Made by a program: the position numbers and the translations under genes. A stretch of DNA of 61,722 nucleotides from UBA4465 sp002292365 (GTDB lineage: Bacteria > Bacteroidota > Bacteroidia > Cytophagales > Cyclobacteriaceae). Each line of letters starts with the position of its first letter. Position 1 is the first letter of the stretch. Under the pieces are notes generated by a model. That model did not search any database. It was not told where the DNA came from and worked only from the letters and a program-made list of their open reading frames with translations. The DNA is taken from assembly GCA_943788615.1 (NCBI GenBank), contig CALSQY010000005.1, positions 1 to 61,722 of the forward strand. Direction: 5' to 3'. Shown one piece after another: positions 8,625 to 17,400 of this stretch.

Positions 8625-9524
8625 TTAGTAATTTATTCCAAATCCCAAAAGTAATACAAAAATTAGGGTTGCAAAAGCTAACCTTTTTAACTCTGCATCT
8701 AGACTGCTATTTTCTTTTGTCTGGACAGCTTTAAAATGATAGAAAAAAACAGGGATCAACGCTAAAAAAGTATATCCAAAAAAGCTCGGCATTAAAATAC
8801 TCACAAACAAGAACGCGCTTGTAAAGCTACCTAAAATCAAAAATCCATGATAAATGATAGCCTTTTCTTTTCCTATCATGACAGGAATAGACCGCTTTCC
8901 TGCTTTTCGATCACTCGAAATATCTCTAATATTGTTTACATTTAGGACACCCACAGACAGTAAACCACAACTTATGGCTGGTAACAAAAATATAATTTCT
9001 AGTTCTTGATTAAATAAATAATATCCTCCAAAAACGCCTACCAACCCAAAAAAGATGAAAACAAATATATCACCAAAACCAGAATATCCATAAGGATTTG
9101 AACCCATGGTGTATTTAATGGCTGCTGCTATTGCACCAAGACCTAAATTTAGAAAAAGGAGCAGATGCAGCCACTGATCCTTAAAAACACAAACAATCAA
9201 GATACACCCTGAAATAAAGGCAAAACATGTGCAAAGAATGATCGCTATTTTCATCTCCTCACGTGCAATGGCCCCACATTGTACTGACCTTTGGGGGCCT
9301 CCTCTATCCGGACCATCTACCCCTGAAAGAGCATCTCCATAATCATTAGCTAAATTGGATAATACTTGAAGGAATAAAGTAGTAAATAAACTTAAAACAA
9401 GAATTAATACTTGAAAATGTCCAGAATAATAGGCCAAAAAAGCAGCCATGAGTATCGATGAAAAAGCCAGCGGAAAGGTACGCAAACGAAAGGCTTTTAT
9501 CCATGTATTAATCTCTGTCATCAC
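8625..9524 (-). CDS. menA: 1,4-dihydroxy-2-naphthoate polyprenyltransferase
   Basis: This is a UbiA-family membrane enzyme that attaches the polyprenyl tail to dihydroxynaphthoate in menaquinone synthesis. It has 299 residues and about eight or nine hydrophobic segments. The first Asp-rich motif is NLANDYGDALSGVDGPDRGG (about 59-78) and the second is NNIRDISSDRKAGKRS (about 197-212). Both coordinate Mg and prenyl diphosphate in this family. The start overlaps the argS stop as ATGA. Confidence 0.93.
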   Translation of the reverse strand: MMTEINTWIKAFRLRTFPLAFSSILMAAFLAYYSGHFQVLILVLSLFTTLFLQVLSNLANDYGDALSGVDGPDRGGPQRSVQCGAIAREEMKIAIILCTCFAFISGCILIVCVFKDQWLHLLLFLNLGLGAIAAAIKYTMGSNPYGYSGFGDIFVFIFFGLVGVFGGYYLFNQELEIIFLLPAISCGLLSVGVLNVNNIRDISSDRKAGKRSIPVMIGKEKAIIYHGFLILGSFTSAFLFVSILMPSFFGYTFLALIPVFFYHFKAVQTKENSSLDAELKRLAFATLIFVLLLGFGINY

Positions 9525-11302
9525 ATACGATTAGGTACCTCTATTCCCAATAAATTCATCGAACGACGAATGACCTTTGCCGTCAATCTTGAAAGGCTTA
9601 TTCTGAAAGTCACGAGAGGATCATCAGGCTCATTAAATATAGAAAGCTCCTGATAAAAGCCATTATAGTCCTTGGCCAAATCATACACGTATTGTGCCAA
9701 AAAGGCCGGTGAGTAATCTCGTGCGGCCTGTACAATAACCTCTTCAAACCTCACTAATTGAGCTAGAAGTATTTGTTCTCTAGGATGCATTTTCTGGATC
9801 GGTGACAATGCTCCGTTGATACCATCAGCAGAAGCCCTTCTCAGTATAGCTGCAATACGTGCATGAGTATACTGAATAAATGGACCCGTATGACCTTGGA
9901 ATTCAATAGATTCCTTAGGATCGAACAACATCCTTTTTTTAGGGTCTACCTTCAGTAAAAAAAATTTCAGTGCCCCCAATCCTACCATTCTAAATAAATT
10001 TTCCGATTCATTCTCTGTGAGTTCTTCAATTTTTCCTAACTCAAGTGTATGTTTAGCCGCTGTTGTAAACATCTCATCCATCAATTCGTCCGCATCTACA
10101 ACAGTTCCTTCTCTTGACTTCATCTTGCCACCAGGGAGATCTACCATACCATAAGATAGATGGTACAACCCTTCTCCATACGGCCGACCCATTTTTTTCA
10201 TAATGGCAAAAAGAACATTAAAATGATAGTCCTGCTCGTTTCCGACAACATATACAGATTGATCCATGGGAAAGTCCTCATACTTAAAATCACAGGTCCC
10301 GATGTCTTGTGTAATGTATACCGAAGTACCATCTGACCTCATTACCAGCTTCTCGTCAAGTCCTTCCTCCTTAAGATCTATCCACACCGATCCATCTTCG
10401 CGCTGATAGAAAATCTGCTTCTTAAGCCCTTCCTCAATGATGTCTTTGCCTAAAAGGTAGGTTTCTGACTCTTTATAAATAGCATCAAACTCAATACCCA
10501 TGGTTTGGTAAGTCGTCTCAAAGCCTGCATAAACCCAAGCATTCATGTTATTCCACAGGTTCATAACTTCAGTCTCTTTTTGCTCCCATTTTTGAAGCAT
10601 CTCTTGCGCTTCAACCAAAATCGGAGCCTTTTTTTTAGCCTCCTCTTCAGAAACTCCTTGCCCGACCAAAGTCGCTATTTCCTCTTTATAATATTTATCA
10701 AAGAGTACATAATATTTTCCGGCTAAATGATCTCCTTTAAGTTGAATCGTCTCTGGGGTCTCTCCCTTACCCCATCTTTGATATGCAAGCATAGATTTGC
10801 AAATGTGAATACCGCGATCGTTGACCAGATTTGTTCTTTTTACTTGATATCCTGCAGCTTCAATAATCCTCGATATCGCATCTCCGAGAAAATTATTTCT
10901 CAAGTGGCCTAGATGCAAGGGTTTATTGGTATTTGGTGAAGAAAATTCAACCATCACTTTCTTACCATTGGAATCCAGTTGTCCCCAATGTTTATTTTTT
11001 AGCATATCATCAAGGCTGGAGATCCAAACAGCTGTACCAATTTCTAAATTCAAAAATCCTTTGACGACATTGTAATCCTCAATCATGCCACTACGAGATT
11101 TCAAAAAATCACCAATCGAAACCGCTGTAGCTTCGGGAGACTTTTTACTTATTTTTAAAAAGGGAAAAACAACAAAGGTATGGGTGCCCTCAAATTCTTT
11201 CCGAGTAGGTTGCAAAAATAGTTGTGCTGAATCTAGCTCTACTTCAAAAATCGACTTAAATGCGTCTTTTATATGTCTCTTTATATCCTCTTCTAATTTC
11301 AT
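9521..11302 (-). CDS. argS: arginyl-tRNA synthetase
   Basis: This is a class I aminoacyl-tRNA synthetase, 593 residues. The ATP-binding HIGH motif appears as HLGH in SSPNTNKPLHLGHLRNN (about 121-137). KMSKS is represented by KMKSREGTVV (about 397-406), a form common in ArgRS. The C-terminal anticodon-binding DALR domain ends IEVPNRM. Its start overlaps the ctlX stop (ATGA) and its stop overlaps menA. Placement after two guanidino-group hydrolases puts arginine use and arginine turnover in one transcript. Confidence 0.95.
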   Translation of the reverse strand: MKLEEDIKRHIKDAFKSIFEVELDSAQLFLQPTRKEFEGTHTFVVFPFLKISKKSPEATAVSIGDFLKSRSGMIEDYNVVKGFLNLEIGTAVWISSLDDMLKNKHWGQLDSNGKKVMVEFSSPNTNKPLHLGHLRNNFLGDAISRIIEAAGYQVKRTNLVNDRGIHICKSMLAYQRWGKGETPETIQLKGDHLAGKYYVLFDKYYKEEIATLVGQGVSEEEAKKKAPILVEAQEMLQKWEQKETEVMNLWNNMNAWVYAGFETTYQTMGIEFDAIYKESETYLLGKDIIEEGLKKQIFYQREDGSVWIDLKEEGLDEKLVMRSDGTSVYITQDIGTCDFKYEDFPMDQSVYVVGNEQDYHFNVLFAIMKKMGRPYGEGLYHLSYGMVDLPGGKMKSREGTVVDADELMDEMFTTAAKHTLELGKIEELTENESENLFRMVGLGALKFFLLKVDPKKRMLFDPKESIEFQGHTGPFIQYTHARIAAILRRASADGINGALSPIQKMHPREQILLAQLVRFEEVIVQAARDYSPAFLAQYVYDLAKDYNGFYQELSIFNEPDDPLVTFRISLSRLTAKVIRRSMNLLGIEVPNRM

Positions 11303-12240
11303 GATTCTTTTGTAGGTAAGAAAATTTCAGCCATCATACACCGGGCACTGCCACCGCCAAGCAGCTCAATAGTGGTTAAATTACTGTGCAATAGGGTTCC
11401 ATATTTTTCAAGTTGTTGCTTTTGCTGATCATTCAAAGATTGAAAAGCACGCGTTGACATAACTAAAAAACATGCATTTTTTTTATTTTTTACCTGAAGC
11501 ATGTTTCCAGCAAAATTATTTAATTGATCCTCAGAAATCAGTATAATTTCTTTGGACTGATTTATAAATGAGGTTAGCACTCGTTGGCGTTCGATCAGAT
11601 CATCAATGGCCTCTGCACAAATCAAGACAAAACGATCCCCTATCGACATCATCACGTTGGTATGATAGATTGGTAGTCTTTGGCCATCCACATTTTGATA
11701 AGCGGTAAAACTAATAACTGAATAAGCGGTTAATTTTTCAAAAGCAAGGATAACCTCGTGCTCCGTTCTATCAGAATAAGAAGCATAGGCGATTTGGTTT
11801 ACCCGATCTAATACCAAACTTCCGGTTCCTTCGAGGAATTTATGTTGCGATTCAAGAGATAATAAATCTTCAAATACCTCTGTGATTTTGAAATCATTGC
11901 CCAGCGCATCAATGATATCAGATCTTCTTTCTAGCCTCCTACTATGGGCAAACATAGGGTATAATATCACTGATCCATTTTGATGAAAAGAAACCCAATT
12001 ATTAGGAAAGATACTATCAGGTGTCGAAGGGTCTTGGGTATCCTCAAAAACACGAACTTCAATGGAGGCTTCACGTAATTTTTGAACAAAATCATCAAAC
12101 TCTTGGAGAACTTTTGTTTGAATCAATGCGGCCGTCAATTCGGTATCAACCTGAAAATAATTATTTATAGAGGTCTCCTTATTTTTAAAGAAAGCCACCG
12201 GACGGATCATCATGAGCTGCTGAGTAATCTGATCAGGCAT
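11299..12240 (-). CDS. ctlX: CtlX-type pentein hydrolase (citrulline/arginine-related)
   Basis: This is a member of the pentein (amidinotransferase/arginine deiminase) superfamily, 313 residues, matching the CtlX group known for citrulline use. Family landmarks are MMIRPVAFFKNKET at the N-terminus, DSIFPNNWVSFH (about 94-105), LEGTGSLVLDR, and the catalytic Cys in GGGSARCMMAEIF near the C-terminus. The start overlaps the preceding pentein gene by 8 bases. The exact substrate (citrulline, arginine or a methylated arginine) cannot be fixed from sequence. Confidence 0.8.
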   Translation of the reverse strand: MPDQITQQLMMIRPVAFFKNKETSINNYFQVDTELTAALIQTKVLQEFDDFVQKLREASIEVRVFEDTQDPSTPDSIFPNNWVSFHQNGSVILYPMFAHSRRLERRSDIIDALGNDFKITEVFEDLLSLESQHKFLEGTGSLVLDRVNQIAYASYSDRTEHEVILAFEKLTAYSVISFTAYQNVDGQRLPIYHTNVMMSIGDRFVLICAEAIDDLIERQRVLTSFINQSKEIILISEDQLNNFAGNMLQVKNKKNACFLVMSTRAFQSLNDQQKQQLEKYGTLLHSNLTTIELLGGGSARCMMAEIFLPTKES

Positions 12241-13153
12241 AGCTTCTTCTCAAGGGCAATGTAGCGCATCTTAATAAGCCCTCCATCTTAGCCGTTTCCG
12301 AAAAAGGAATTTCCTCAACAATAAAATTCCAATCTCTTAATTGTTGATTCAATCTCTCAAATTTTAATTCACTCACAATTACCTGTGGAGAGATACTAAA
12401 TACATTAGAGTTCATATCATACATTTCTTCTTGATTAATCTCTATAATATTATCGGGCTTAAAAAAATTAATGATCCATTCGGCGTCAATTTGATTTTTA
12501 AATCCTGCTTTATGAATGATAGCTTTATTTTTACCTACAGGTTGAAAACAACAATCCAAATGAAGCGCATTGTCATAAGGATTGTTATCTGATTTTTTTA
12601 GTTCAAATGGTTTAACCTTCCATGATTTAAAATGTTCAATTAAAAAATCAACTCCTGCTTCATTGGTTCTGCTCACTATGTAGTTATCAAAGTCTTCTTT
12701 TTTTGAATAACCCACAAACAAATAATCCCTGTAAGGCATTACGTCTCCACCTTCTATTCTTGCGCTTCCCCCCGATTTAAGTAGTTTGTTTGAATCTATT
12801 TGATCTATAATGAAATGGATACCTTTCTGTTCTTCTGAACGTTTATCTAGGATTTGTGGCAATAAAAACTGATCCCCAATAACCATTCCGATATCTCGAG
12901 CAAATATTTGATTAACGGACTTATATACTTTTGGACGATATACCTTCACATCGTAATCCATTAAGACATGATGAAAAGCGTCTAATTCTTTCTTTATGGC
13001 TTCCTCCAAAGGATACGTACCATTTTTTACATTGAGTAATGTTTTTGGATCATAGATATTATCTTTTTTGGGTATCCCTCCAAAACTCTCGGGCGATCCC
13101 AAAATCACCTCTAAAAGAGGAGAACATTCATCAAAAACTTCTAATGCTATCAT
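12233..13153 (-). CDS. arginine deiminase/DDAH-like pentein hydrolase
   Basis: This is a second, clearly different pentein-fold enzyme (306 residues) next to ctlX. Visible landmarks are FARDIGMVIGDQFL, ARIEGGDVMPY with the acidic substrate-binding residues, the His in NALHLDCCF, and the likely catalytic Cys in LLRCATLPLRR near the end. The family cleaves or transfers the guanidino group of arginine derivatives. It is the first gene of the unit that continues with ctlX, argS and menA, and lies 143 bases from the divergent arginine decarboxylase gene, so the two probably share a control region. Confidence 0.75.
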   Translation of the reverse strand: MIALEVFDECSPLLEVILGSPESFGGIPKKDNIYDPKTLLNVKNGTYPLEEAIKKELDAFHHVLMDYDVKVYRPKVYKSVNQIFARDIGMVIGDQFLLPQILDKRSEEQKGIHFIIDQIDSNKLLKSGGSARIEGGDVMPYRDYLFVGYSKKEDFDNYIVSRTNEAGVDFLIEHFKSWKVKPFELKKSDNNPYDNALHLDCCFQPVGKNKAIIHKAGFKNQIDAEWIINFFKPDNIIEINQEEMYDMNSNVFSISPQVIVSELKFERLNQQLRDWNFIVEEIPFSETAKMEGLLRCATLPLRRSYA

Positions 13154-13296
13154 ATCTGCTTACCAAACTCAAATCTAATCAGATGATACTTACAAAAAGA
13201 AAGTCATTTGGGATTAATTAGTTCATTTCATCAATTAGAGATGACACATATATCAATTATTTTTATTAATTATGCAAACATTTTGAATAAACTACG

Positions 13297-14688
13297 GTGA
13301 AAAATTACGCTGATTTAATCGATCAAAGTTTTGAATTTCCTTCCTCAGAATTTGAAGTAAAAGATAATAAACTCTATTTCCATGAGGTAAATCTTATGGG
13401 AATCGTTGAAAAGTATGGAACTCCTCTAAAGCTCTCATACATCCCGAAAATTGGTCAAAACATAAGATATGCTGAGGACATCTTTAATGGAGCCATGGCC
13501 AAGCATAATTATGCAGGGAATTATACATATTGTTATTGTACCAAATCCTCTCATTTCCAATTTGTTTTAGAAGAAGTAATATCTAATGGTGCCCACATAG
13601 AAACTTCATCGGCCTTCGATATTTCTATTATTCATCATTTGTATGATAAGAAATTAATAAATAAACAGCTTCTAATCGTTTGTAATGGTTTTAAAAGGCC
13701 TAAATATGTTGAAAATATTATTGGCTTAATCAATGCCGGTTTTACTCAGTGCATACCGGTTTTAGATAATCAAAATGAACTTAAACAGTATACTGAAAAA
13801 ATTAACAAAAAGTTTAAAATTGGTATAAGAGTCGCCTCAGATGAGGAACCTAATTTTTCATTTTATACCTCTAGATTGGGATTTAGGTACCGAGACATCA
13901 TCGATTATTACAAAGAGAGAATTCAAGGAAATGCGAAGATAGAACTTAAGTTACTCCATTTCTTCATCAACACGGGCATCAAAGATAGCGCCTATTATTG
14001 GAGTGAATTAAGTCGGTTCATTCATATGTATTGCGAGCTTAAGAAGATTTGTCCCTCTTTGGACACTATTGATATAGGAGGTGGTTTTCCTGTAAAAAAT
14101 AAATTGAATTTTGAATTTGATTACAGCTATATGGCCGATCAAATTATAGAAAATATCAAATGGATTTGTGCAAAAAATCATACCCCGACACCTCATATTA
14201 TTACTGAATTTGGAAATTATACGGTAGGTGAAAGTGGGGCTACCATCTATTCTGTACTCGACCAAAAACTCCAAAATGATAAGGAACTTTGGTATATGAT
14301 GGACGGCTCCTTTATTACACACATGCCAGATGTTTGGGGAGTTAATCAGAAATATATTCTCCTTCCGCTAAACCTATGGAATAATATGTATCATAGGGTG
14401 AACATCGGAGGGCTCACCTGTGACAGTTTGGATTATTATGATTCTGAAGCCCACATTGCTGAAGTCTTTTTACCCAAATACAATAGAGCAGAAACATTAT
14501 ATTTTGGCTTTTTTAATACCGGTGCTTACCAAGAAGCATTAGGTGGTTATGGGGGTATTCAGCATTGTCTCATTCCTGCCCCTAAGCATGTCATTATCAA
14601 TAAAGACCTGGAAGGCAACGTCGTTTCTAAACTATTCGCAGAAGAACAAAAAAATGAGGATATGCTCAAAATATTAGGCTACACCTAA
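13297..14688 (+). CDS. speA: biosynthetic-type arginine decarboxylase (alanine-racemase fold)
   Basis: This is a PLP enzyme of the ornithine/DAP/arginine decarboxylase fold III group, 463 residues. It probably makes agmatine from arginine for polyamine synthesis. The N-terminal barrel has YCYCTKSSHFQFV, where the PLP Lys is expected, then SNGAHIETSSAFDI, then DIGGGFPV near residue 260 and TEFGNYTVGESG. The C-terminal domain has GGLTCDSLDYYD, which supplies the second active-site Cys and Asp. I use the GTG start at 13297; upstream ATG codons hit stops. The last 4 bases overlap the convergent HAD gene. Homologous DAP decarboxylase is the main alternative. Confidence 0.8.
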   Translation: MKNYADLIDQSFEFPSSEFEVKDNKLYFHEVNLMGIVEKYGTPLKLSYIPKIGQNIRYAEDIFNGAMAKHNYAGNYTYCYCTKSSHFQFVLEEVISNGAHIETSSAFDISIIHHLYDKKLINKQLLIVCNGFKRPKYVENIIGLINAGFTQCIPVLDNQNELKQYTEKINKKFKIGIRVASDEEPNFSFYTSRLGFRYRDIIDYYKERIQGNAKIELKLLHFFINTGIKDSAYYWSELSRFIHMYCELKKICPSLDTIDIGGGFPVKNKLNFEFDYSYMADQIIENIKWICAKNHTPTPHIITEFGNYTVGESGATIYSVLDQKLQNDKELWYMMDGSFITHMPDVWGVNQKYILLPLNLWNNMYHRVNIGGLTCDSLDYYDSEAHIAEVFLPKYNRAETLYFGFFNTGAYQEALGGYGGIQHCLIPAPKHVIINKDLEGNVVSKLFAEEQKNEDMLKILGYT

Positions 14689-15188
14689 ACGCCTATGGAT
14701 TTTAATAATTGAGAAATGTCTTTTATACTGTAATCAGCATATTTAGAAATCACTCTATTGCCTAAAATAATCGTGGCAATGCCAAGCTTTCTTGCAGGGA
14801 TTAAATCCCTTTCTTTATCCCCAATCATATAACTCTCACTTACCACGATATCGTGTTTGGCAATCGCTCGCTCAAACATAAGTGAATCCGGCTTTCTACT
14901 CAAGGACTCAGATATTTCTGGGTGTAAAGGGGCGTAATAAAAATCGTCAATGATGTTTTGAGACTTAATTTGTAAAAAGTCATGACATACATTCATTTGC
15001 TTTTTGGTATACAAACCCCTTGAAATTCCTGCTTGATTGGTGATGATAATGAGTTTGAAACCCAAATCCTTTAAACTTATGAGTACCTCTAAGACATGAG
15101 GTAAAATGATGAAATCTTGAAGCTCATAAGTGTAAGTTCCTCGCTCTTCATTAATAATTCCGTCCCTATCCAAAAAAAATGCCTTCAT
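14685..15188 (-). CDS. HAD-family phosphatase, GmhB/HisB-N type
   Basis: This is a small haloacid-dehalogenase phosphatase (167 residues from the ATG at 15188). Motif I is FLDRDGIINE, motif II is IIITNQAGISRG, and motif III/IV is YMIGDKERDLIPARKLG. It resembles heptose-bisphosphate phosphatase GmhB. However, the Cys/His zinc loop normally found after the YYxPxHPE segment is missing here (FYYAPLHPE is followed by SRKPD without Cys), so the substrate may differ. A 15-residue extension is possible from an upstream start but is atypical. Confidence 0.75.
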   Translation of the reverse strand: MKAFFLDRDGIINEERGTYTYELQDFIILPHVLEVLISLKDLGFKLIIITNQAGISRGLYTKKQMNVCHDFLQIKSQNIIDDFYYAPLHPEISESLSRKPDSLMFERAIAKHDIVVSESYMIGDKERDLIPARKLGIATIILGNRVISKYADYSIKDISQLLKSIGV

Positions 15189-15255
15189 ATTTACAAAATA
15201 AACAAAAGAATATTTATATTTCTTAATATTCAATTAGTCCAAGTCATAAAAATTA

Positions 15256-16089
15256 ATGATAAATCAAAATTTAATAATTATACCTACTTATCAAGAAAGT
15301 GAAAATATTTCAGATCTCATTGAAGCGATCTTTAGTCTAGCACTACCCTTTGAAATACTCATCGTTGATGACAATTCATCGGATGGAACGGCCCAAATAG
15401 TTAAGACAAAACAGGAAATCTATCCAGAAACCTTGCACTTAATACAAAGACCAAAGAAAATGGGTCTGGGTACAGCTTATATAGCTGGTTTTAAATTTGG
15501 ACTGAAAAATAATTATAATTATATCTATGAGATGGATGCCGACTTCTCACACAATCCTGATGACCTCATTCGACTCTATGTCGCCTGTAATACAGAAGGC
15601 TATGACATGGCCATTGGCTCTCGTTATGTCAAAGGAGTTAATGTGGTTAATTGGCCAATAGGACGTGTCATTATGTCTTATTGTGCATCTATATATGTTC
15701 GATCAATCACAGGTCTTCCTATTTTCGATACTACCGCAGGCTTTAAGTGCTATCACAAATCAGTCCTCCAGGCTATCGATTTGGATGCCCTACAATTTCT
15801 AGGTTATGCTTTTCAAATAGAAATGAAATTTCATGCCTGGAAATATGGATTTAAGATAAAAGAAGTTGATGTCATTTTTACTGATAGAAGAAAAGGAACT
15901 TCTAAAATGAGTTCAGGTATATTCAAAGAAGCCATATTTGGGGTGTTAGAAATGAAAATTCGTAGCTTATTTAAAAAGTATGAGCCGCTCTATTTGTCAA
16001 TCAAATCTGACCGCTTGGACGGGCTGAATAAGGTTGATGATACTAATTGGAATGAAAAAACTCAAAACTATCAACAAGCAGGTAAGTAA
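15256..16089 (+). CDS. polyprenol-phosphate sugar transferase (dolichol-P-mannose-synthase-like GT2)
   Basis: This is a family 2 glycosyltransferase that would load a sugar from a nucleotide donor onto a polyprenyl phosphate at the cytoplasmic membrane. Key features are IIPTYQESENISDL at the start, ILIVDDNSSDGTA, and EMDADFSHNPDDL with the DxD metal site (about 94-106). GSRYVKGVNVVNWPIGR and TDRRKGTSKMS near residue 216 follow. There are no transmembrane segments, so it is the short single-domain form. The last 93 bases overlap the convergent permease gene, and the final 30 residues look like a non-essential tail. Confidence 0.85.
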   Translation: MINQNLIIIPTYQESENISDLIEAIFSLALPFEILIVDDNSSDGTAQIVKTKQEIYPETLHLIQRPKKMGLGTAYIAGFKFGLKNNYNYIYEMDADFSHNPDDLIRLYVACNTEGYDMAIGSRYVKGVNVVNWPIGRVIMSYCASIYVRSITGLPIFDTTAGFKCYHKSVLQAIDLDALQFLGYAFQIEMKFHAWKYGFKIKEVDVIFTDRRKGTSKMSSGIFKEAIFGVLEMKIRSLFKKYEPLYLSIKSDRLDGLNKVDDTNWNEKTQNYQQAGK

Positions 16090-17214
16090 ATTAACACCGA
16101 TGATCGCCCGCAAGTCAAAATAAATTGGGACAAAATCCATGTAATAGTTTTCTTGATCCAAAGGAATGATTTTAAAATAGTACTGCATCAATGCCAAGCC
16201 AAGGCCTATAGAATTTCCCCAAAATAGTCCTTTGGTAAGTAACTGGGTTCCAGAGACAATAAATATTTTTCGAATCATCTGATTGGTAGCCCCCAAGCTC
16301 TTAAGTATCCCTATCATATTGGTCCGCTCCATGATCAATATCAATAAGATCGAAACCATACTAAAACTAGCGACCAATAAAATCAAGGTTAAAAAAATAT
16401 AAACATTTCTGTGCAGCAGTGCCAACCAATCAAATAGCTGTAAATATTTCTGTTCAATGCTCTCTACATACAAGTCAGCGGCAATCTGATCAAAGAGGAT
16501 TGACTGCGCCTCACTGACTTCCTTATTAGGGTCAATAAACACTTCTACGCCACCTACTTGATTGGACTCCCAATCATTGAGCCGTCTGACTAAATTTAAA
16601 TCTCCAATAATGAATTTGTCATCGAAATCTTCCAAGCCCGTCTCATATATGCCTGTCACAAGTAATTTTCTATATCTAGGAGGATTTTGAACAAAATAAA
16701 CAAGCACTTCATCCTCAAGATCCAACATTAAAATACTTGCTATTTTTGTACTTAGCAAGACTTCAACTGTATAACCATCTGCCTGAAAAATGGGGAATCT
16801 ACCTCGCACCATATTTGCACTAAAAAAAGCCGTATCAAATTGGTGATCAACCCCTTTAAAAACAACTCCTTGCACTTCCTCTTCAGTTTTTAATAATCCT
16901 GCTTTAAAGGCAAAAGATTGAAAATTATTGACATAATCCTCTGTTTCTAAAACCTTTAACAAGGTGTCAGTCATTAAAAAAGAAGAGTTTTCAAAAGAGT
17001 TAGAATGGGTATATTTAGTAATTAATAATTGCCCTCCAAAACTATAAATTTTCTCTGAAATGGCTTTATGAAACCCCCCAAGGATCATAAAAGAAAGCAG
17101 TAACGAAAGCACCCCTACAGCGATTGAAGTGATGGCCACTCTATGAATGATCTGAGAAAAAGTACCCTCCGCGTGATGAGTTATTTTGTTGGCTATAAAA
17201 AAATTTAAATTCAA
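15997..17214 (-). CDS. FtsX/LolE-family ABC transporter permease
   Basis: This is a 405-residue membrane component with the LolC/LolE-like layout: an N-terminal helix (ITSIAVGVLSLLLSFMILGG), a large periplasmic domain (about 50-265), then three helices. The last three contain IFLTLILLVASFSMVSILLIL, LFWGNSIGLGLALM and ILISFFIPI-like segments. It ends PVQAVRFD, the usual family C-terminus. That makes this gene, rather than the overlapping glycosyltransferase tail, the more constrained use of the 93 shared bases. No ATPase gene is adjacent. Confidence 0.85.
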   Translation of the reverse strand: MNLNFFIANKITHHAEGTFSQIIHRVAITSIAVGVLSLLLSFMILGGFHKAISEKIYSFGGQLLITKYTHSNSFENSSFLMTDTLLKVLETEDYVNNFQSFAFKAGLLKTEEEVQGVVFKGVDHQFDTAFFSANMVRGRFPIFQADGYTVEVLLSTKIASILMLDLEDEVLVYFVQNPPRYRKLLVTGIYETGLEDFDDKFIIGDLNLVRRLNDWESNQVGGVEVFIDPNKEVSEAQSILFDQIAADLYVESIEQKYLQLFDWLALLHRNVYIFLTLILLVASFSMVSILLILIMERTNMIGILKSLGATNQMIRKIFIVSGTQLLTKGLFWGNSIGLGLALMQYYFKIIPLDQENYYMDFVPIYFDLRAIIGVNLLTCLLIVLSFFIPISIINLIQPVQAVRFD

Positions 17215-17352
17215 TCTGACCTATTTATTTACAATGATAAGTAATAAAATAGTACTTTATTATCAATTTTTTTTAATTTAGAACTTAATAAATGCTTTAT
17301 TACTTACTCTAGCACTTTTTTTAGTAATAAAATACTTCGATTTTAGTACTTA

Positions 17353-17368
17353 TTTGGTGTTTTGGTAC
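17353..17368 (+). promoter_or_regulatory. tandem TTTGGTRY boxes upstream of the ruined recombinase
   Basis: TTTGGTGT and TTTGGTAC stand back to back at 8-base spacing, 33 bases before the ATG. The same arrangement lies 30 bases before the intact recombinase at 29113. A following stretch with CAATTTAAA is also shared. This is a candidate operator for the multi-HTH regulator, or an attachment-site feature. Confidence 0.4.
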
Positions 17369-17400
17369 CCAACTTTTTGTTCAATTTAAACCTAATAAAA

